Positions 59,489-64,000 of a stretch of DNA of 64,000 nucleotides are shown here, in pieces; position 1 is the first letter of the stretch; the number at the start of each line of letters is the position of its first letter. Position numbers and translations under genes: made by a program. Source of the stretch: Faeciplasma sp045660445 (GTDB lineage: Bacteria > Bacillota > Clostridia > Oscillospirales > Ruminococcaceae); NCBI GenBank assembly GCA_045660445.1, contig JAZRDR010000012.1:62001-126000 (forward strand). The letters run 5' to 3'. The notes under the pieces were generated by a model, which ran no database searches, was not told the origin of the DNA, and saw only the letters and a list, made by a program, of their open reading frames with translations.

Positions 59489-61813
59489 TCAGTATCTATT
59501 TATCACGTTGACCTTGACGTTTCTTTGCTTAAGCATCTCTTCATTTGTGAAGGAAAGTGTTTTTTCGCTGTCGTTCCAGATAAGCTCGCAGGTTTCATAT
59601 TCTCCGTTTTCATAGCCGTAACCGTCGCCGGAGTCGTCATAAAGCTTAAAGCTTCCGTCAGCTCCTGCATATACGTAAACGGTCAAGTCCTTTGACTGCT
59701 CTGCAGTGGAAAGAGCATATTCAGCACGGGGAATGACAGCACCCTCTTTAACAAACAAGGGGATCTCGTCCAAAACGGTGTCAATCTCAATGAAGCAGGA
59801 ACCCTTGTAATGCTTGTTGCTGTTCATGTCATACCAGCCGCCTGCGGGAAGATATATCTTTCTCTTCGAACCGGAGGTCTTGTCGCTTTCGGTGATGGGA
59901 CAAACCATAATGCTGTCACCAAACATATACTGATCCTTGATCTCGCAAGCGATCTTATCGCTCGGATAATCAAACGCAAGATATCTCATAATGGATTCGT
60001 CATCGCACCATGTTCTGCCTGCAAGCGAGTAGATATAAGGCATAAGCTCGTATCTAGGCTTATTCGCCTTGCAAAGAGCTTCATAGATCGGATCGCCCTT
60101 GTCGCCAAAGTGCCAAAGCTCGCGGTTGCAATCGGTTCCGTGGCCACGGAATACGGGCAGGAACGCTCCCCACTGATACCATCTTAAGAACAGCTCACGG
60201 TAATCGGGATCGTTAACGGTGTTGTCATAATCGCCCTTCCAATACCAATGCAGACCGTTTTTGATGAAGAATGCACCGATATCAGCTGTCCAATAAGGTA
60301 AGCCGCTGGCACAAAATCCAAGGCCTGCCGCCACCTGACGGCGCAATGTGTCCCAAGTTGCGGCGATATCGCCCGACCACAAAATGCTTCCGTATCTTTG
60401 CTGGCCTGTATATCCGCTTCGTGCAAGGCTGACAACACGCTTTGTGTCGCACTCGCCGCGCTGACCCTCATAAACACCCATGCAGTGATATAAGGCATAA
60501 GCATTCGTAAGCTCGGCAGGCATTCTTGCCGAGGACTGATCGAAATACATATTTATAAGCTTGCTGGGTTCGGGACGGTAGATCGTCTCCCACTCGGGAG
60601 CGAAGGGTTCGCAGTTATCTGTCCACCAAGCGTCAACTCCGTGAGCGAAAAGCCCCTCGCTTGCCTGCTTCCAATAAAGCTTTCTGGCGCCAGGATTGAA
60701 AACGTCATAGAAATCGCAGGCAGGAAGAATGTGCCCAACCTCATCGAATTCGGCGCGGTTTTCGCCTCCCATCGACATACTTGGCCAAACGGAGATCATA
60801 AACTTAACGTTGTGTTCGTGAAGCGAGTCTATCATCTTTGTGGCATCGGGGAAGCGGGATTTATCAAATGTTTTCTGTCCCCACTTGTTGCCCTCCCACG
60901 AGAGCCAGTCTAAAACTATGCAGTCAAGTGCGATTCCGCGCTCGCGGTACTCCTTAACAGCCGCAAGGATCTCTTCCTGGGTTTCATATCTTTCCTTTGA
61001 CTGAACATATCCAAATGCCCATTTCGGAAGCATTGAAGCCTTGCCGGTGAGCTTGCGATATTCCTTAGCAGTTCCGTTCATGTCGCCGCCGTATACGAAA
61101 TAGTAGTCTATTTCATCAACAGCTTCGCTGTAAATATACGAGCCGTGAGGGGTGTCGTTAAATATCATCGGGGAATATGTATCCATCAAGATGCCGTATC
61201 CCAAGGTGGAGACCATGAAAGGAATTGCTATCTTGCGGTTGCCCTGATGAACATAAACAGTCTGCCCGCGAAGGCTTCCCAAGCCCTCTTCGTGCTGACC
61301 GAGGCCGTAAAGCTCCTCATCATTCTGCCAAACAAAATGCACCCACGAGCGAAGAGCCTTTCCGTCCTCCTCACGAGAAGCGGATTTGACTGACTTTTTG
61401 GTGCCGTCGGCAGTGCTTATCTCTTCAATCTCGATATTTTTAAGGCGATACTTTGTGAATTCCTGAGTTATCTTGGGTTCTTTTTCGCGCTCTTTAAGCA
61501 AAAGCTTGCCGTTTGCATCATAAAAGCTTATTGAAGAAGTTCCCTTGTTGACGGCAAGGCTTATCTTATTTGTTTTTAAGGTTACTGAGCTGTCGGTCTC
61601 GGAATAAGTCCAATCAGATGTGGGGGTCTTTAAGATTACGCCAATCTTTTCGGAAACAGAAAATTCTTCATAAGGAGTGAAGGTTATTCTTAACGCACTG
61701 TCACTTATGGGAGTTATTCTGTGAGTGCCAAGGTCTGACTTAAGATAAAGACAGTCATCTAAACGGGTTGCTGATGTGATCACGGGCGATTTGCCCCTGG
61801 CAGGATATAGCAT
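59489..61813 (-). CDS. GH31 family glycosidase, alpha-xylosidase-like (second of two)
   Basis: 774 residues, no signal peptide. N-terminal 'HRITPISDSALRITFTPYEE', galactose-mutarotase-like domain with 'LYGLGQHEEGLGSLRGQT', barrel with 'LDCIVLDWLSWEGNKWG', nucleophile Asp in 'DAWWTDNCEPFAPEW', acid/base Asp in 'LWSGDIAATWDTLRRQVAAG', and DUF5110 at the end ('LYDDSGDGYGYENGEYE'). The 'W-W-x-D-x-x-E-P' form around the nucleophile is like alpha-xylosidases of the Xyl31 kind acting on xyloglucan; this is suggestive, not proof. ATG at 61813 follows GGAGG. Divergent from the dehydrogenase pair across a 208-bp gap with a palindrome. Confidence 0.9.
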   Translation of the reverse strand: MLYPARGKSPVITSATRLDDCLYLKSDLGTHRITPISDSALRITFTPYEEFSVSEKIGVILKTPTSDWTYSETDSSVTLKTNKISLAVNKGTSSISFYDANGKLLLKEREKEPKITQEFTKYRLKNIEIEEISTADGTKKSVKSASREEDGKALRSWVHFVWQNDEELYGLGQHEEGLGSLRGQTVYVHQGNRKIAIPFMVSTLGYGILMDTYSPMIFNDTPHGSYIYSEAVDEIDYYFVYGGDMNGTAKEYRKLTGKASMLPKWAFGYVQSKERYETQEEILAAVKEYRERGIALDCIVLDWLSWEGNKWGQKTFDKSRFPDATKMIDSLHEHNVKFMISVWPSMSMGGENRAEFDEVGHILPACDFYDVFNPGARKLYWKQASEGLFAHGVDAWWTDNCEPFAPEWETIYRPEPSKLINMYFDQSSARMPAELTNAYALYHCMGVYEGQRGECDTKRVVSLARSGYTGQQRYGSILWSGDIAATWDTLRRQVAAGLGFCASGLPYWTADIGAFFIKNGLHWYWKGDYDNTVNDPDYRELFLRWYQWGAFLPVFRGHGTDCNRELWHFGDKGDPIYEALCKANKPRYELMPYIYSLAGRTWCDDESIMRYLAFDYPSDKIACEIKDQYMFGDSIMVCPITESDKTSGSKRKIYLPAGGWYDMNSNKHYKGSCFIEIDTVLDEIPLFVKEGAVIPRAEYALSTAEQSKDLTVYVYAGADGSFKLYDDSGDGYGYENGEYETCELIWNDSEKTLSFTNEEMLKQRNVKVNVINRY

Positions 61814-61909
61814 GATTCATGCCTCCAGTCTATAGTGTTCTTGATTAAAGGATATCATGTTATCGAAAATGTGTTATTGCGTGAAGTAACTTTTGAATAA
61901 GGATTAAAT

Positions 61910-61924
61910 TTGTTCAGTGAACAA
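61910..61924. promoter_or_regulatory. Operator-like palindrome between GH31 and dehydrogenase genes
   Basis: TTGTTCA-G-TGAACAA, perfect 7-bp arms about a central base, roughly midway between two divergent starts. Size and position fit a dimeric repressor or activator site; no regulator gene is in the window. Confidence 0.5.
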
Positions 61925-61960
61925 CGTTAAAAGGCCTTTGCAAAATCGCACTTTTTGCAA

Positions 61961-61989
61961 TTGACATGCACGTTTTATTGCTGTAAAGT
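61961..61989 (+). promoter_or_regulatory. Promoter of the dehydrogenase operon
   Basis: TTGACA (61961-61966), 17 bases, TAAAGT (61984-61989), 20 bases before GGGAGGA. Confidence 0.65.
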
Positions 61990-62021
61990 GAAAGTATACT
62001 CATTTATTTGGGAGGACACTT

Positions 62022-63227
62022 ATGAAGACATTTGCAACATATTTTCAGAATGATGAAACAAAGCCACTTTGTTATGGAGAGATAAATCTTATAAATACCG
62101 AGCGTCAAAGACTTAGAGGAGAGGAGAAAAAGTCAGGAATTATTGCAACACCTGTTTTCTGCGGCTTCTGCGGAACAGACATGGAGCTAATGAGAATGGG
62201 CGCAAGAGGCGAGCTTTCGCCCAAATTCCCCGAAGGAGAAAAAAGACTCATCAACGGGCACGAGGGTGTTGTTTGGGTGCCCGAGGAAGACAGATTTGCG
62301 ATCGTTTTGATCCGCGGCGGTGACAGCTGTGACCCGACACGCTTCACCGAGGATGAGACTTATTTTGAATATGGCTGTGACAGAGCTGACGGCATTTTCT
62401 GCGACAAGGGATATTTCAATCCCGATATGCTTTTGCACCTTCCTGAAAAGTTTGAAGGGCTGAAAAAGCTTCCGCTTTCACTTGCCAAAAAGCTTGTATT
62501 CTCTGATCCTTATGCTTGTGCTGTTTTCCAACGCGAGCGCATGGAGGACATTGGCATGGCACAAAACTTCAGAGTTGAAATGGCGAAGAGAAAATGCTCT
62601 CCCCAGGAAGCAATGAATATAGCTTTTGATTCCACTTTTGACCGCACCGTTATCTTCGGCCTTGGAACAACGGGACTTTTCATTGGTGATCAGGTGAGAA
62701 GAAGCCATCCCGATGCCAAGATACTCTTTGTTGCAAGAAGCCCCAAGGAATCGGAGAAGGCACAGTTTGTTATTAACAAGCTTGGATGCGATTATCTTTC
62801 AAGCGGCGGGCTTTCTGAAGAAGAAACTGCAAGCGAAATTATATCCGCACTTGGCGGAACAGCAACCGTGTTTGTCGGAACATCGGGTGCAAACGTTGAA
62901 CACAGAATTGCATTCGATCACTGCGTTTTGGGCTGTAACGGAATTTACAACAGCTTCTCTTTGGGCCCCAAGGTTACTTATGACACAATGCCCTTTGGAT
63001 TTAAGAACCACGTTATATTCGGCTCGATAAACTTTACACAAAAGCATATGGAAGAAGCTATCAAGATCCTTTGCGAAAGCGAATTCGACGAGCTTGTTGA
63101 GCTTATTGACAAGGATGAATTTACCGCAGACCCGATCGGATCTTACGAAAACAAGATATATGCGAAGGGGGCACCCTTGAAAACAGCAGTTGTTTGGAAC
63201 AAAGACTTTATTGATATGGAGAGATGA
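62022..63227 (+). CDS. Zinc-type alcohol dehydrogenase, glucose-dehydrogenase-like
   Basis: 401 residues of the medium-chain dehydrogenase superfamily. Catalytic zinc region 'TPVFCGFCGTDMELMRMGAR' and 'LINGHEGVVWV', and a Rossmann domain with 'VIFGLGTTGLFIGDQVRRSH'. The four-Cys structural zinc loop is absent; in its place 'GCDRADGIFCDKGYFNP' resembles archaeal-type glucose dehydrogenases. The substrate is probably a free sugar or polyol. GGGAGGA precedes the ATG. First of two dehydrogenase genes in an operon. Confidence 0.85.
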   Translation: MKTFATYFQNDETKPLCYGEINLINTERQRLRGEEKKSGIIATPVFCGFCGTDMELMRMGARGELSPKFPEGEKRLINGHEGVVWVPEEDRFAIVLIRGGDSCDPTRFTEDETYFEYGCDRADGIFCDKGYFNPDMLLHLPEKFEGLKKLPLSLAKKLVFSDPYACAVFQRERMEDIGMAQNFRVEMAKRKCSPQEAMNIAFDSTFDRTVIFGLGTTGLFIGDQVRRSHPDAKILFVARSPKESEKAQFVINKLGCDYLSSGGLSEEETASEIISALGGTATVFVGTSGANVEHRIAFDHCVLGCNGIYNSFSLGPKVTYDTMPFGFKNHVIFGSINFTQKHMEEAIKILCESEFDELVELIDKDEFTADPIGSYENKIYAKGAPLKTAVVWNKDFIDMER

Positions 63228-63229
63228 TC

Positions 63230-64000
63230 ATGTTAGCAGTTGAAATTACAAAACCCGGAGAGATCAGACTTGTTGAAAAGGGAATGCCCGTTCCCAAGGA
63301 AAACGAAGCACTTTTAAAGGTGCTTTATTGCGGAATTTGCGGCGCTGACGTTGCATCCTATACCGGCAATCAGCCGTTTACTACATATCCAAGAATTCCC
63401 GGACATGAATTCTCGGCCCAAATCGTGTCCATCCCCGAAAACGACCGCGGACTTAAAGCAGGCGACGTTATCACCTGCAATCCTTACTTTAACTGCGGTG
63501 AGTGTTATGCTTGCAAGCGCGGAATAGTTAACGCCTGCCACGACAATCAGACAATGGGCGTTCAGCGTGACGGAAGCTTTATGGAATATATCACAATGCC
63601 CGTTGAAAGAATTATCGACGGCAAGGGACTAAGCGCTAAGGAGCTTGCACTTATCGAGCCTTTCTCGATCAGCTGTCACGCTCTGTCCCGTGCAGAAGTT
63701 AAGCAGGGCGACAATCTTCTTATCATGGGTGCAGGACCTATCGGCTTATTTGCCCTTTTGAAAGCAAAGGCAATGGGTGCAAGAGTTATGATTGCAGATA
63801 TGCTTGACTCGAGACTTAACCTCGCTAAAGAATACGGTGCTGACTGCGTTATTAACGTTAAGGAAGCTGACTTGCACACCGTTGCGGTTGAATTTACAAA
63901 TGCTCAGGGATTTGACGTTTGTGTTGAGGCTTGCGGCGCTCCAGAGACCTTCCTTTCCTGCATTAACGAGGCTGCACACGGTGCAAACATCATTTTAATC
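63230..64000 (+). CDS. Zinc-type alcohol/polyol dehydrogenase (3' end cut by window)
   Basis: The first 257 codons are present and open to the window end. Catalytic Cys in 'LYCGICGADVASYTG', 'IPGHEFSAQIV', a four-Cys structural zinc loop 'CNPYFNCGECYACKRGIVNAC' read as C-x-x-x-x-x-C-x-x-C-x-x-C-type spacing, and Rossmann 'LLIMGAGPIGLFALLKAKAM'. It resembles threonine/L-iditol/L-gulonate dehydrogenases. ATG at 63230 is three bases after the previous stop codon, with GGAGA upstream, so the two genes are coupled and may oxidise the same sugar or its product. Confidence 0.88.
   Translation, partial: MLAVEITKPGEIRLVEKGMPVPKENEALLKVLYCGICGADVASYTGNQPFTTYPRIPGHEFSAQIVSIPENDRGLKAGDVITCNPYFNCGECYACKRGIVNACHDNQTMGVQRDGSFMEYITMPVERIIDGKGLSAKELALIEPFSISCHALSRAEVKQGDNLLIMGAGPIGLFALLKAKAMGARVMIADMLDSRLNLAKEYGADCVINVKEADLHTVAVEFTNAQGFDVCVEACGAPETFLSCINEAAHGANIILI

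Overview
The window reads as a chromosomal segment of a Gram-positive, low-to-moderate GC anaerobe of the class Clostridia, plausibly a plant-fibre-degrading gut or rumen member of the Oscillospirales/Ruminococcaceae type. The reasons are a Firmicutes-style dcw cell-division cluster, a mesodiaminopimelate-type MurE, strong AGGAGG ribosome binding sites, sigma-A promoters of the TTGACA-N17-TATAAT type, many lipoproteins, a lipoteichoic-acid-synthase-like protein and several cellulose/hemicellulose glycosidases. The taxon is an inference; no rRNA is present.

Layout. (1) 1-14.9 kb, minus strand: a partial SigH-like sigma factor, then the dcw cluster in the order mraZ-rsmH-ftsL-pbp-murE-mraY-ftsW-murG-murA-ftsQ-ftsZ, headed by a promoter with a clear 10-bp-phased MraZ operator, and preceded by a CorC-type membrane protein. 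murC, murD, murF and ftsA are not in the cluster. (2) 15-17.2 kb: a small Cys-rich gene, a DUF2508 gene, two tRNA-Ser genes, and a scar of an integrated element (24-bp duplication of the tRNA 3' end plus a truncated phage/ICE-like gene). (3) 17.2-21.4 kb: a three-gene ABC export/efflux operon. (4) 21.5-25.5 kb: three paralogous GH5 endoglucanase genes under one strong promoter. (5) 25.5-31.2 kb: pgsA, rimO, recX, recA, prmC and a DUF1385 gene. (6) 31.2-34.7 kb: a lipoprotein-response regulator-histidine kinase operon. (7) 34.8-41.2 kb: citrate synthase, an LtaS-like sulfatase and a large CotH/LTD lipoprotein. (8) 41.3-49.4 kb: YitT-like protein, an orphan solute-binding protein, GH43 glycosidase, uridine-kinase-like protein, ferredoxin-type aldo/keto reductase and a TetM-like GTPase. 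(9) 49.5-64 kb: FMN dehydrogenase-like and sugar-isomerase-like genes, aldo/keto reductase, beta-galactosidase, alpha-fucosidase, two GH31 enzymes and two zinc alcohol dehydrogenases, the last cut by the window end.

Functionally the window has two themes. The left part builds and divides the cell wall under MraZ control. The middle and right parts form a glycan economy: surface-anchored GH5 enzymes cut the polymer, and signal-peptide-less GH2, GH29, GH31 and GH43 enzymes would trim imported oligosaccharides; the combination of beta-galactosidase, alpha-fucosidase and alpha-xylosidase-like GH31 with GH5 fits fucogalactoxyloglucan, though this is inferred. I found no CRISPR array, no complete mobile element and no recognisable defence system. 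The most unusual items are the tRNA-Ser attachment-like scar with its truncated gene, the GC-rich hairpin cassettes, and the lipoprotein-coupled two-component operon.
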